Positions 23,722 to 32,500 of a stretch of 33,179 nt of DNA are shown one piece after another. The notes below the pieces were generated by a model. The model saw only the letters and a list, made by a program, of their open reading frames with translations. It had not been told where the DNA came from and did no database searches. The stretch's first letter is position 1, and each line of letters starts with the position of its first letter. The position numbers were made by a program, and so were the translations under genes. This DNA comes from Curtobacterium sp. UCD-KPL2560 (GTDB lineage: Bacteria; Actinomycetota; Actinomycetes; Actinomycetales; Microbacteriaceae): the NCBI RefSeq assembly GCF_001705035.1, contig NZ_MCIG01000031.1:1-33179 (forward strand). The letters are read 5' to 3'.

Positions 23722-25407
23722 GTGCACCTCGTCCTCCACCGCGTCGACGGCGGCGTCACCGCGACGCCCCTGACCGACGCGGGGGAGTCGGCCGGTGCGC
23801 CGACCCGCCTGGACGAGCCGCGCCTCCCGGCCTTCGTCGCGGCCCACGACGGACCGGACGTGCGCTGGGTCTGGGACGACACCGCGCGCTGGTACCCGGC
23901 CGTCCTCGCGGCCGGCGGCCGCGTCGGCCGCTGCACCGACCTGCGGCTGACCCGCCGCATCCTGCGGCACGCGCTCGCGACGCGGGGCACGGCGCTCGCC
24001 GCGGCTCCCGAGGACACCTGGGACGGACCCGGTCTGGAGGCGCGGGTCACCCGCCCGACGCAGGCCCGGCTGTTCGACGACGCGCTCTTCACCGTCGCGC
24101 CCCCCGACGACGACGCCGATCCGGTCGTCGAGCTGCGCGCGCAGCTCGACGCGGTGGCCGCGTCGACGACGCCCGGAGCGCTCCGGCTGCTCACGACGGC
24201 GGAGTCCGCGGGCGCGCTCGTCGCCGCCGAGGTGCTGCACGCCGGCCTGCCGTGGCGGCGGGACGTGCACGAGCGGCTGCTCGAGGACGCGCTCGGACCG
24301 CGGGTGCCGCCCGGGGTGCGGCCGCGCCGGCTCGAGGAGCTCGCGGTCGAGCTGCGGGAAGCCCTGGGCGACCCCGCGCTCAACCCGGACTCGCCCACCG
24401 ACGTGCTCCGGGCGCTGCGGGCGGCCGGGCTCGCGGTGACGAGCACGCGCAAGTGGGAGCTGCAGGAGCTCGACCACCCGGTGATCGCCCCGCTGCTCGA
24501 GTACAAGCGGCTGTCCCGGCTGCTGACCGCCAACGGGTGGGCGTGGCTCGACGAGTGGGTCCAGGACGGCCGGTTCCACCCGCGGTACGTCGTCGGCGGG
24601 GTCGTCACCGGGCGCTGGGCGGCGGACGGTGGCGGAGCGATGCAGCTGCCGCGGACCGTCCGCGCCGCCGTGGTCGCCGACGAGGGCTGGGCGTTCGTCG
24701 TCGCCGACGCCGCCCAGCTCGAACCGCGCGTCCTCGCCGCGATGGCCGGCGACCGGGCGATGGCGACCGCCGGGGACGGACGCGACCTGTACGACGGCGT
24801 CGTCGCCTCGGGGGCCGTCGAGACGCGGCAGCAGGCCAAGGGTGCGATGCTCGGCGCGATGTACGGCGCGACGCAGGGCGACGCGGGACGGCTCGTGCCC
24901 CGTCTGGCGCGGGCGTTCCCGGCGGCGCTCGGCCTGGTCGACCGCGCGGCCCGGGCGGGGGAGCGCGGCGAGCCCGTGACGACGCTGCTCGGCCGGACGT
25001 CGCCCGTCCCCGACGAGGCCTGGTTCGCCGCGCGCAACCGGGCGTGGTCGGTCGAGGGCACCACGGCGCAGCAGCGGGCCGTCGAGTCGCGGTCGCGGAG
25101 CTGGGGCCGGTTCACCCGCAACTTCGTGGTGCAGGGCACGGCGGCGGAGTGGGCGCTCGCGTGGATGGGGTCGCTGCGGGCACGGCTCGCCGCGCGGTTC
25201 CCCGGGCCGGTGACGGCCGGGCCGCACCTGGTGTTCTTCGTGCACGACGAGATCGTGGTGCACACGCCGGTCGAGCACGCCGCGTGGGTGGCCGAGCAGG
25301 TCCGGGCCGCGGCGGAGGAGGCCGGGCGGCTGCTGTTCCGGGACTTCCCGATCGTGTTCCCGCTGTCGGTGTCGACCGTGCGGGACTACGGCTCGGCCAA
25401 GGACTGA
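23722..25407 (+). CDS. Family-A DNA polymerase-like protein without a recognisable 3'-5' exonuclease motif
   Basis: A 561-aa protein of the actinobacterial group usually labelled bifunctional 3'-5' exonuclease/DNA polymerase. The polymerase half has motif A VVADAAQLEPRVLA (Asp329 for the Pol I DYSQIELR Asp), motif B RQQAKGAMLGAMYG (Arg369, Lys373, Tyr381) and motif C FFVHDEIVVH (His508, Asp509, Glu510). Both metal-binding aspartates are therefore present and polymerase activity is plausible. The first 200 residues lie where Pol I has its exonuclease, but I find no DxE Exo I motif, so proofreading is doubtful. GTG 23722 is preceded 6 nt upstream by CATGAT. It is divergent from the iron operon. 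Its role (repair or gap filling) is inferred. Confidence 0.88.
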   Translation: MHLVLHRVDGGVTATPLTDAGESAGAPTRLDEPRLPAFVAAHDGPDVRWVWDDTARWYPAVLAAGGRVGRCTDLRLTRRILRHALATRGTALAAAPEDTWDGPGLEARVTRPTQARLFDDALFTVAPPDDDADPVVELRAQLDAVAASTTPGALRLLTTAESAGALVAAEVLHAGLPWRRDVHERLLEDALGPRVPPGVRPRRLEELAVELREALGDPALNPDSPTDVLRALRAAGLAVTSTRKWELQELDHPVIAPLLEYKRLSRLLTANGWAWLDEWVQDGRFHPRYVVGGVVTGRWAADGGGAMQLPRTVRAAVVADEGWAFVVADAAQLEPRVLAAMAGDRAMATAGDGRDLYDGVVASGAVETRQQAKGAMLGAMYGATQGDAGRLVPRLARAFPAALGLVDRAARAGERGEPVTTLLGRTSPVPDEAWFAARNRAWSVEGTTAQQRAVESRSRSWGRFTRNFVVQGTAAEWALAWMGSLRARLAARFPGPVTAGPHLVFFVHDEIVVHTPVEHAAWVAEQVRAAAEEAGRLLFRDFPIVFPLSVSTVRDYGSAKD

Positions 25408-25445
25408 CGGCCGGTCCGAGCGATCGCGGTTGCGGACGGCGGGTC

Positions 25446-25495
25446 GTGCCCGTGCGCTCGCGGGTGCGTCGTGCCCGAGCGCTCGCAGGTGCGTG
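25446..25495. repeat. Two tandem 25-bp repeats
   Basis: Two adjacent units (25446-25470 and 25471-25495) begin GTGCCCG and contain GCGCTCGC and GGTGCGT. They differ at 3 of 25 positions. They fill most of the gap between the polymerase-like gene and the PAP2 gene, immediately upstream of the PAP2 start, so they may include its promoter. Confidence 0.75.
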
Positions 25496-25511
25496 CGTGC
25501 AGGGTGGGGCG

Positions 25512-26375
25512 ATGCAGCGAGCGGAGCACGAGGAGCCGGACCGGCCCGTCCGCGCGGTCGCCCGGCAGGCCGAGCAGGCGGAGCGGGCCTCGGCGGACGT
25601 CGACCGGCACGTCGGCACGGTCGACCTGACGTCCTGGCGGTCCCGCGCCGGCCACGCCACCGCCGAGGCCTGGGCCGCTGCCGGACGCCGCTACGGCGCG
25701 CTCCCGGTGCTCGTCCTCACGCTGCTCGTCGGGATCGGCGTCGCCGTGACCGCGACGTGGGCGGCCTCCGAGGTCTACGACGCCGTCCGCGCCTCCGACG
25801 ACGTCGCCGTGCTCGACCGGCCGGTGCTCGACTGGATGCTCACGCTGCGCTCCCCGTTCGCCGACCGCGCGGTCACGTGGTGGACCGACATCGCGGGGAC
25901 GATCGGGATGCCGATCGTCGCCGTCGGCTTCCTCGTCGGGTTCACCGTGCAGCGCCGCGCCTGGACGCCGTTCGTGCTGCTCGTCGCCGCGAGCGGAGGA
26001 TCGCTCCTCATGACGATCGCCGGCAAGGACCTCATCGGGCGGGCACGTCCCCCGCTGTCCGACGCCGTGCCGCCGTACGAGCACTCGCCGTCGTTCCCGT
26101 CCGGGCACACGCTCAACGCCACCGTGGTGGTCGGCACGATCGTCTACCTGCTCATCCTGCGCCAGTCCCGCACCGTGACCCGGGTGCGGACGATCGTCGT
26201 CGGCACCCTGTTCGTGCTGTCCGTCGGCGTCTCGCGGGTGTTCCTCGGGCACCACTGGACCACCGACGTCCTGGCGGCGTGGGCACTCGGCCTCGCCTGG
26301 CTGGCCCTCGTGGTGACCGCCCACCGGCTCTACCTGACCGCCCTGCACCGCGGCGCGGACCCGGTCCGCCGCTGA
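25512..26375 (+). CDS. PAP2-family membrane phosphatase
   Basis: A 287-aa integral membrane phosphatase of the type-2 phosphatidic acid phosphatase family, which acts on lipid phosphates such as undecaprenyl or phosphatidyl phosphates. All three motifs are intact: KDLIGRARP (Lys172; KX6RP), PSGH with Ser197-Gly198-His199, and SRVFLGHHWTTD (Ser241-Arg242, nucleophile His248, Asp252; SRX5HX3D). About six helices follow a charged 70-residue cytoplasmic head rich in Glu/Arg/Ala; the first helix is at about 74-95. The substrate cannot be named. ATG 25512 is the only well-placed start; CAGGGT 6 nt upstream is a weak -10. Tandem repeats lie just before it. The kinase gene downstream has its own promoter. 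Confidence 0.9.
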   Translation: MQRAEHEEPDRPVRAVARQAEQAERASADVDRHVGTVDLTSWRSRAGHATAEAWAAAGRRYGALPVLVLTLLVGIGVAVTATWAASEVYDAVRASDDVAVLDRPVLDWMLTLRSPFADRAVTWWTDIAGTIGMPIVAVGFLVGFTVQRRAWTPFVLLVAASGGSLLMTIAGKDLIGRARPPLSDAVPPYEHSPSFPSGHTLNATVVVGTIVYLLILRQSRTVTRVRTIVVGTLFVLSVGVSRVFLGHHWTTDVLAAWALGLAWLALVVTAHRLYLTALHRGADPVRR

Positions 26376-26395
26376 GCGTGGTCAGGCGGCCACGG

Positions 26396-26401
26396 TAGGT
26401 T
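26396..26401 (+). promoter_or_regulatory. -10 box of the Ser/Thr kinase gene
   Basis: TAGGTT ends 7 nt before ATG 26409, predicting a leaderless mRNA. It lies 20 bp after the PAP2 stop, so the kinase can be expressed separately from the upstream gene. Confidence 0.5.
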
Positions 26402-26408
26402 CCGAGGC

Positions 26409-28127
26409 ATGGCAGATCGGCTCTTCGGCGGCAGGTACCGCGTCACGGGAACCCTCGGACACGGGGGCATGGCATCGGTGTACCGGGCCGTCGACGAGCA
26501 GCTCGGACGCGAGGTCGCCGTCAAGGTGTTCCGCATCGGCGCGGTGGACCACGGCGAACGGGCACGCGCCGAGGCCGAGATGCACACCCTCGCCGCACTC
26601 CGCAGCCCCGCGCTCGTGACCCTGTACGACGCCGCGCTCGACGACGTCGACGGCGACTCGTACCTGGTGATGGAGCTCGTCCCCGGCAGCGACCTCGACA
26701 CCCGCCTGCGCGAGGGGCCGCTCGACCCGGGGACGACCGCCCGCGTCGGGTCCCAGGTGGCCGACGGCCTGGCGGCGGTGCACGCGCAGGGCATCGTCCA
26801 CCGCGACGTGAAGCCTGCGAACGTGCTGCTCGAGAGCGACGGGGAGCACGTCAAGCTCGCCGACTTCGGCATCGCCCTGCTCCGCGACGCCGCCCGGGTC
26901 ACCGGCACCGGCACCGTGATCGGCACGGCCGCCTACATCTCGCCCGAGCAGGTCACGGGCCGCGAGGTCACCGGCAAGGCCGACGTGTACGCCCTCGGCC
27001 TCGTGCTGCTCCAGTGCCTGACCGGGGAGCGGCCCTTCCCCGGTAGTGCGGTGGAGTCGGCGACCGCACGGCTGACCCGCGGGCCGGAGATCGACCAGCA
27101 CCTGCCGACGGCGTGGCGCACGCTGCTGCACGTGATGACGGCGCAGGACCCCGCCGAGCGGCCCACCGCGGCCGAGGCGGCCCAGCGGCTCCGTGCCCTC
27201 GGCCGTGACGACGCCGCTCCGGCGACGCAGCTGCTGCCCGGCGGACCCGGGACCATGACGCGCGCCGCCGCCGGAGCCGCCGGTGCCGCTGCCGGTGCCG
27301 CACTCGGATTCGGCGCAGACCCCGCCCACGGCGACGCGGCGACCCAGGCGATGGCGACGCCCGGTGCGCCGGACACCGCGACGCGCGCGTACGACCGCAC
27401 GGCGGTGCTCGGGCAGAGCGGTGCCGGTCGTCCGGCCGGTGCGGGCTCGGGCGGGCAGGACGACGTCGCCACGACGATCCTCGGGACGCAGGGGAGCCGG
27501 GGCGGTGCAGCTGCTGCCGGTGCGGGCGCCGGTGCCGGTGCCGCGGGCGGTGCTGCCGGGGGACGCGGCGCGGGCGGCGCGGGCCGGGACACGGACGGCT
27601 CCGGCCGCCGACGTGGCCTCGTGATCGCGGCCGTCGTGGTCGGGCTCCTCGTGCTCGCGGGCATCGGGTTCGCCCTGTTCGCGTCGGGTCGGGACGGCAG
27701 CACCCCTGCCCCGACCGAGTCGAGCCAGCCCGCCAGCCCGTCCTCGGAGCCCACGAGCGGCACCGACGACGAGCCGAGCGAGCCCGCCGAGCAGCAGCCG
27801 AGCGAGCCCGAGGAGCAGCCCAGCGAGCCGGCGCAGCAGGAACCGAGCGAGCCCGCGCAGCAGGAGCCGAGCCAGCCCGCCGACGACCCGACCGTGGGCC
27901 CGCAGCCCGGCGGTCCGGCGTCGAACCCCGTGCAGGCACCGCAGGGCGGCACCGGGACCGGACCCGGCAGCGGCGGACCCGGGGCGACCGGCGGCAAGGG
28001 CAAGGACAAGGGCGCGGGTGCCGTGGACACCACGAGCGACAAGCGCACACGGACGGGCACCGACACGGGCGCTGTCACCGGTACGGAGAGCGTCGCGGTG
28101 CCGACGACGGCGCCCGCCATCGGCTGA
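26409..28127 (+). CDS. Membrane Ser/Thr protein kinase (PknB-type catalytic domain, no PASTA)
   Basis: A 572-aa receptor-like kinase. The catalytic domain covers about 9-265: glycine loop GTLGHGGMASVY (14-25), ATP lysine K39 in AVKVF, catalytic loop HRDVKPAN (131-138, Asp133), DFG at 152-154, and GTAAYISPEQ as the activation-segment end. All catalytic residues are present. Residues about 280-395 are an Ala/Gly-rich linker. One membrane helix lies at about 402-424 (GLVIAAVVVGLLVLAGIGFALF). The outside part is a low-complexity SEPAQQEP-type repeat (about 440-495) followed by a Gly/Pro/Thr tail; there are no PASTA or other sensor domains. Its target and signal are unknown, and no phosphatase or FHA partner is adjacent. 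Confidence 0.93.
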   Translation: MADRLFGGRYRVTGTLGHGGMASVYRAVDEQLGREVAVKVFRIGAVDHGERARAEAEMHTLAALRSPALVTLYDAALDDVDGDSYLVMELVPGSDLDTRLREGPLDPGTTARVGSQVADGLAAVHAQGIVHRDVKPANVLLESDGEHVKLADFGIALLRDAARVTGTGTVIGTAAYISPEQVTGREVTGKADVYALGLVLLQCLTGERPFPGSAVESATARLTRGPEIDQHLPTAWRTLLHVMTAQDPAERPTAAEAAQRLRALGRDDAAPATQLLPGGPGTMTRAAAGAAGAAAGAALGFGADPAHGDAATQAMATPGAPDTATRAYDRTAVLGQSGAGRPAGAGSGGQDDVATTILGTQGSRGGAAAAGAGAGAGAAGGAAGGRGAGGAGRDTDGSGRRRGLVIAAVVVGLLVLAGIGFALFASGRDGSTPAPTESSQPASPSSEPTSGTDDEPSEPAEQQPSEPEEQPSEPAQQEPSEPAQQEPSQPADDPTVGPQPGGPASNPVQAPQGGTGTGPGSGGPGATGGKGKDKGAGAVDTTSDKRTRTGTDTGAVTGTESVAVPTTAPAIG

Positions 28128-28182
28128 GACGCGACGGCGACCTCCCGGCGTCCACCAAGCGACCACGGGCATGCTCGTCCGC

Positions 28183-28383
28183 ATGTCGTTCGCGAACTCC
28201 TTCGACCCGTCCGGTGGCCGCGCGATCCCGGAGGACGAGGTGACGGAGGACGGCCTCGAGCTCGACGCGGACACCGCGGCCGCGCTGGGGATCTCGTTCG
28301 ACGTCGTCGACGGCGCCACGGCGGACCCGACCCGGGTGTCCCCGGTGGACGTCGACGTGCCGAGCGCGCCCACCGAGGACTGA
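28183..28383 (+). CDS. Small acidic unknown protein, 66 aa
   Basis: A short acidic protein starting MSFANSFDPSGGRAIPEDEV, with one predicted helix (DADTAAALGISFDVVDG) and a Pro/Val/Asp tail. No family is recognised. Two in-frame ATGs exist (28171 and 28183). The second was chosen because CATGCT lies 7 nt before it, the spacing seen at most starts here; the first ATG is part of that box. It follows the kinase gene by 55 nt and could also be read through from it. Confidence 0.5.
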   Translation: MSFANSFDPSGGRAIPEDEVTEDGLELDADTAAALGISFDVVDGATADPTRVSPVDVDVPSAPTED

Positions 28384-28391
28384 GCGGGCGA

Positions 28392-28412
28392 CGCCGGCCA
28401 CCCCGACCGGCG
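28392..28412. terminator. Weak hairpin between convergent genes
   Basis: CGCCGG (28392-28397) pairs with CCGGCG (28407-28412) around a 9-nt loop in the 60-bp gap between the 66-aa gene and the convergent aldo/keto reductase. There is no U-tract and the assignment is positional. Confidence 0.35.
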
Positions 28413-28443
28413 CCCCACCGAGCGCCTCGGGGAGCTCAGCGGC

Positions 28444-29370
28444 TCAGGGGACGGTGTGCCCCGCCGCCGTGAAGATCCGGTACCACTCCTCGCGTGACAG
28501 CACGACGTCCGACCCGGCCGCGGCGTCCCGGACGCGCTGGGGGTTCGTCGTGCCGAGCACCACCTGGAAGTGCGCGGGGTGCCGGGTGATCCACGCCACC
28601 GCGATGCCGGTCGGGGTCACCCCGTGGGCGGCGGCGACCTCGTCGAGCACGTCGTTCAGCTCGGCGTAGTGCTCCCGGTCGCCCAGGAACACCCCGTCGA
28701 AGAAGCCCTTCTGGAACGGCGACCAGGCCTGCAGCGTGATCCCGTTCATCCGCGCGTGGTTGAGGACGTCGTTGTCCCGGTCGACGGACTGGTCGAGCCC
28801 GCCCATGTTCGCGGCGACGCCCTGCGCGATGACGTTCGCGTGCGTGATGCTCAGCTGCACCTGGTTGAACGCGAGCGGCTGCCGGACCGACCGCTTCAGC
28901 AGCTCGACCTGGCCGGGGGTGTGGTTCGAGACGCCGAAGTGGTGCACCTTGCCGGCGGCGTGCAGCTCGTCGAACGCGCGGGCGACCTCTTCCGGCTCGA
29001 CCAGGGCGTCGGGGCGGTGCAGGAGCAGGACGTCGACGTAGTCCGTGCGCAGGGCCTCGAGCGAGTCGTGCACCGACTCGACGATGTGCTCGTACGAGAA
29101 GTCGAAGTACCCCTGCCGGATGCCGACCTTGGTCTGCAGCTGGATCGCCCCGCGCTCGGAGGACGACAGCGTGACGGCCTCGCCGAAGCGGGCCTCGCAG
29201 CCGTGCCAGCCGCCGTAGATCGCGGCGTGGTCGAACATCGTGACGCCGGCGTCCCGGGAGGCGGCGTAGAGCGACCGGATCTCCTCGTCGCTCATGTCGG
29301 TGATCCGCATGAGCCCGACGACGACGTCGGACGCGGTGAGGTCGGTCTGTGGCAACTCCAGTGTCTTCAC
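28444..29370 (-). CDS. Aldo/keto reductase (YdhF-like)
   Basis: A 308-aa cytosolic NADPH-dependent reductase of the AKR (beta/alpha)8 family, closest in pattern to E. coli YdhF (DAGVTMFDHAAIYGG matches its GVTTVDHADIYGG). The catalytic tetrad is intact: Asp47, Tyr52, Lys81 (in QTKVGI) and His118 (in LLLHRPD). Cofactor-binding segments include HHFGVSNHTPGQVELL, NQVQLSITH and LGTTNPQRVRDAA. The physiological carbonyl substrate is unknown; the carboxylic acid reductase next to it makes aldehydes, so further reduction to alcohols is conceivable (inference). The GTG start at 29370 has CAGGAT 7 nt upstream. It lies downstream of the CAR gene on the same strand but is separated by two terminator hairpins, so it is not an operon partner. 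Confidence 0.92.
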   Translation of the reverse strand: MKTLELPQTDLTASDVVVGLMRITDMSDEEIRSLYAASRDAGVTMFDHAAIYGGWHGCEARFGEAVTLSSSERGAIQLQTKVGIRQGYFDFSYEHIVESVHDSLEALRTDYVDVLLLHRPDALVEPEEVARAFDELHAAGKVHHFGVSNHTPGQVELLKRSVRQPLAFNQVQLSITHANVIAQGVAANMGGLDQSVDRDNDVLNHARMNGITLQAWSPFQKGFFDGVFLGDREHYAELNDVLDEVAAAHGVTPTGIAVAWITRHPAHFQVVLGTTNPQRVRDAAAGSDVVLSREEWYRIFTAAGHTVP

Positions 29371-29466
29371 GCGCCCGATCCTGCCAGGGGCGCACCGGGC
29401 CAGGCAGGCCCTGTCGGTGCCACCGACGTCGCGGGGACACCGGGCGCCCCGGCGCGACCAGGGGGC

Positions 29467-29568
29467 GGACAGGAGGCGCGTGGCGGACGGGCGCCGCGCC
29501 TCCCGTCCGACGGGTGGCCAGGGGCGGACGGGAGGCGCGTGGCGGTCGGGCGCCGCGCCTCCCGTCCG
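29467..29568. terminator. Tandemly duplicated hairpin terminator after the carboxylic acid reductase gene
   Basis: Two hairpins (29467-29508 and 29525-29568) are copies in a 59-bp tandem duplication starting at 29462 and 29521. Each has GGACRGGAGGCGCG and CGCGCCTCCCGTCC arms around a GC-rich loop. Copy one has a mismatch (A for G) in its left arm. Both follow the CAR stop on the minus strand. Confidence 0.75.
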
Positions 29569-29584
29569 ACGCGTCAGCGGTCCG

Positions 29585-32500
29585 TCAGCGCGCCCCGACG
29601 TGCGCCGGGGCGAGCAGGCCCAGGTACGTCAGGTCGTCCGCGACCTTGCTGATGAGCGCGTGGTCGAGCGGCGGGATCTCCGGCGAGCCGAGCGGCCGGA
29701 CGTCGCGGACCGCGGCGGCGAAGTCGTCGGCGGGGATCGACGAGCCGGCGTGCGGCGCCTCCGGTGCGGCGAACGCGTGCAGGAGGGGCAGGACCGAGCG
29801 TGCACGGTCCTCCTCCGGCAGTGCCGTGAGGGCGTCCCGGAACCGCGTGACCCACTCGGCGTGGTCGGCGACCCGCTCGACCGGGTGCCCGTCCTCGACG
29901 AGCCAGTCGACGAAGGTGTCGAGCGAGACGCCGTCGTCGTGCGGGTTCACGACGTTGAAGGTCCGGTACCCCTCGGTGACCGCGGCGCCGATCGCGTCGA
30001 TCGCGGCGGCCGTGAAGTCCGCCGGCAGCCCGTCGTAGTGCGAGCGCTGCCGACCGCCGTCCGGGCCGGGCTGCACGAACGACGCCGGGGCGAGCCCGGT
30101 CGCGAGCACGCTCCAGACCAGCCGGGTGAAGACGTCGGGCAGGTTCACCTGGCCGCGCCACCGCGGGTGTGCCAGGACCATGTCCGAGCGGAACACCGCG
30201 ACCGGCACGCCGTACCGCTCGTGCGCGTCGTGGAGCAGCACCTCGCTCGCCCACTTGCTCGCGCCGTAGCCGTTCGCGTACTCGTCGGCGATCGTCCACG
30301 TCGGGATCGTCGTCCGGACGTCGGCGCGTTCGAGCAGCGCCGCGGGGACGTCGGGTGCGACGTCCTCGGTGGCGCTCGGGCGGGCACCGCCGGCGACCGC
30401 GACGCTCGACACGAACGTCACGGGCACGCTCCCGGCGGCGATCGCGAGGCGCAGGACCTCGGCGGTGCCGACGACGTTCGGGCCGAACAGCGCCGTGTAG
30501 GGCAGCACGTGGTTCACGAGCGCGGCGACGTGCGCGACGAGGTCCACCCGCGCCGCGAGGTCGTGCCACCGGCCCTCGTCGAGTCCGAGCAGGTGCTCGC
30601 TGACGTCGCCGGCGACGACCTCGAGCGCACCGCCGAGCTCCGCGAAGCGCGCGGCGAACGCGGGGTCGGCGGTGAACGCGGCCTCGAGTCGGCGGCGGGC
30701 GTCGGCGTCGTCGGCACCGCGGACCAGGCAGACCAGCGTGCCGCCGACGGGGGCCAGCCGCTCCAGCCAGTCGATCGCGGTGAAGCGGCCGAGGTAGCCG
30801 TTCGCGCCGGTGAGCAGGACCGTGCGGGGCGTGGTGCCGGCGCCGGTGCCCGCGCTGGTGTCTGGGTCGGTGCTGGTGCTGGTGCGGCCCTGTCCTTCGT
30901 TCGTGGCCCGGGTGACCGGTTCGGGCACCGTGCCGAGCAGGCGGTCGAGGCGCAGGTCCTCCGCGCGCAGCACGGTCGGGTCGGCACCGTGCACGCGCGT
31001 CACGGTCGGTCGGTCCTCGGCGGCGGTGCGCTCGACGTACGCGGCCACGGCGGCGAGGTCGTTCGTCGGGTCGGTGATGACGCCGACGGGGACCTCGGCC
31101 TCGAACACGTCCTCGAGGATCCCCGAGAACGTCAGCGCGGACAGCGAGTCCCCGCCGAGGTCCGAGAAGCGTGCGGCCGCGGCGGTCTCGGTGGACACCT
31201 CGGCGCCGAGGAACTCGCGGGCGGCCCGGACCACGGTGTCGACCGTCGGCTCGTCCGCCACGTGTTCCCGGAGCGCGGCGACGAGGGTGCCGCTCTGCTG
31301 CTCGGCGACGGCGTCGTACACGGCGGCGAAGCGCTCGCCGTACCGCTCGGTGAAGCGCGGGCGGAGGAGCTTCCGGGCGTCGGAGAGCATGCCGTTCTCG
31401 ACCGTGAAGGGGTCCGGCTCGACGATCACGCCGCGGGGGACCTCGTACGGGGCGAGACCGTGCTCGCGCGCGGTGCGCTGCAGGGCGGCGAGGACGTCGT
31501 GCTCGGTCGCGGCCGGGTCCTCGGGGACGACCACGGCGAGCAGGAACGCGTGCCGGCTGTCGCCGTGCAGGGCGACCTGGCGGACCTCGGGCGTGCCGCC
31601 GTACACCGCCTCGAGCGCGGCGACGGCGACGAACTCGCCCTGCGACAGCTTGATGACGTTGTTCCGGCGGTCGAGGTACTCGTAGGTGTCCGGGCCGGTC
31701 TGTGCCATGACGTCGCCGGTCCGGTAGAAGCCGTCCTCGTCGAACACCGCGGCGGTGACGTCCGGGCGACGGAAGTAGCCGGGGATCACGGCCGTGCTCT
31801 TCACGAGCAGCTCGCCGCGGGGGTGCGGCCGGTCGGTGACCCGGTAGCCGAGCTCGGGGACGTCGACGAGCTTGTGCTCGGTGACGGGCGGCTGCTGGAC
31901 GACGCCGTCGCGGAGGATGCTGCCGGCCTCGGTCGAGCCGTACAGGTCGTGCAGGGTCGTGCCGAGGCACCCCTCGATGTACGCGCGCAGCTCGGGGGTG
32001 AGCGGGGCGCTCGCGCAGATCGCCTGACGCACCCGACCGCCGAGGGCACGGACCCGCAGGTCGGCCTGCACGGCGGCGCGGACTGCCGCGGGGTCGGAGT
32101 CGGCGCCGGCCGCGGCCGTCCGTCGCTGCTCCTCGCGCTCGCCCTCCTGCCGGATCATCTCGGCCACGCGCGGCACGAGGACCAGCTCGGTCGGGGTGTA
32201 CACGCGCAGGTCGTCGAACAGGGTCGACAGGTCGGTCGAGGTCGCGAGGGCCACCGTCCCGCCCCGGCCGAGGGTCGCGAGCACGGCGGCGCGGCCGGTC
32301 AGGTGGCTCAACGGCAGGTAGGCGTAGCCGACGACATCGGCGGCCGGGGCGGCCTCGGCCGGGGCGGTCGTCGCGTCGGGGGCCGCGGAGTCGGGGCGCA
32401 GCGCGTGCCACAGCCGCTCGACCATGGCGCGGGTGTACATCGCGCCCTTCGGGGTGCCGGTGCTGCCCGACGTGTAGAGCAGGAGCGCGAGCGGGTCCTC

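Noticed and set aside
27770-27880. CRISPR-like or regulatory repeat in the kinase gene
   Set aside because: The repetition is in frame and encodes the SEPAQQEP-type protein repeat; units are short and lack spacers.
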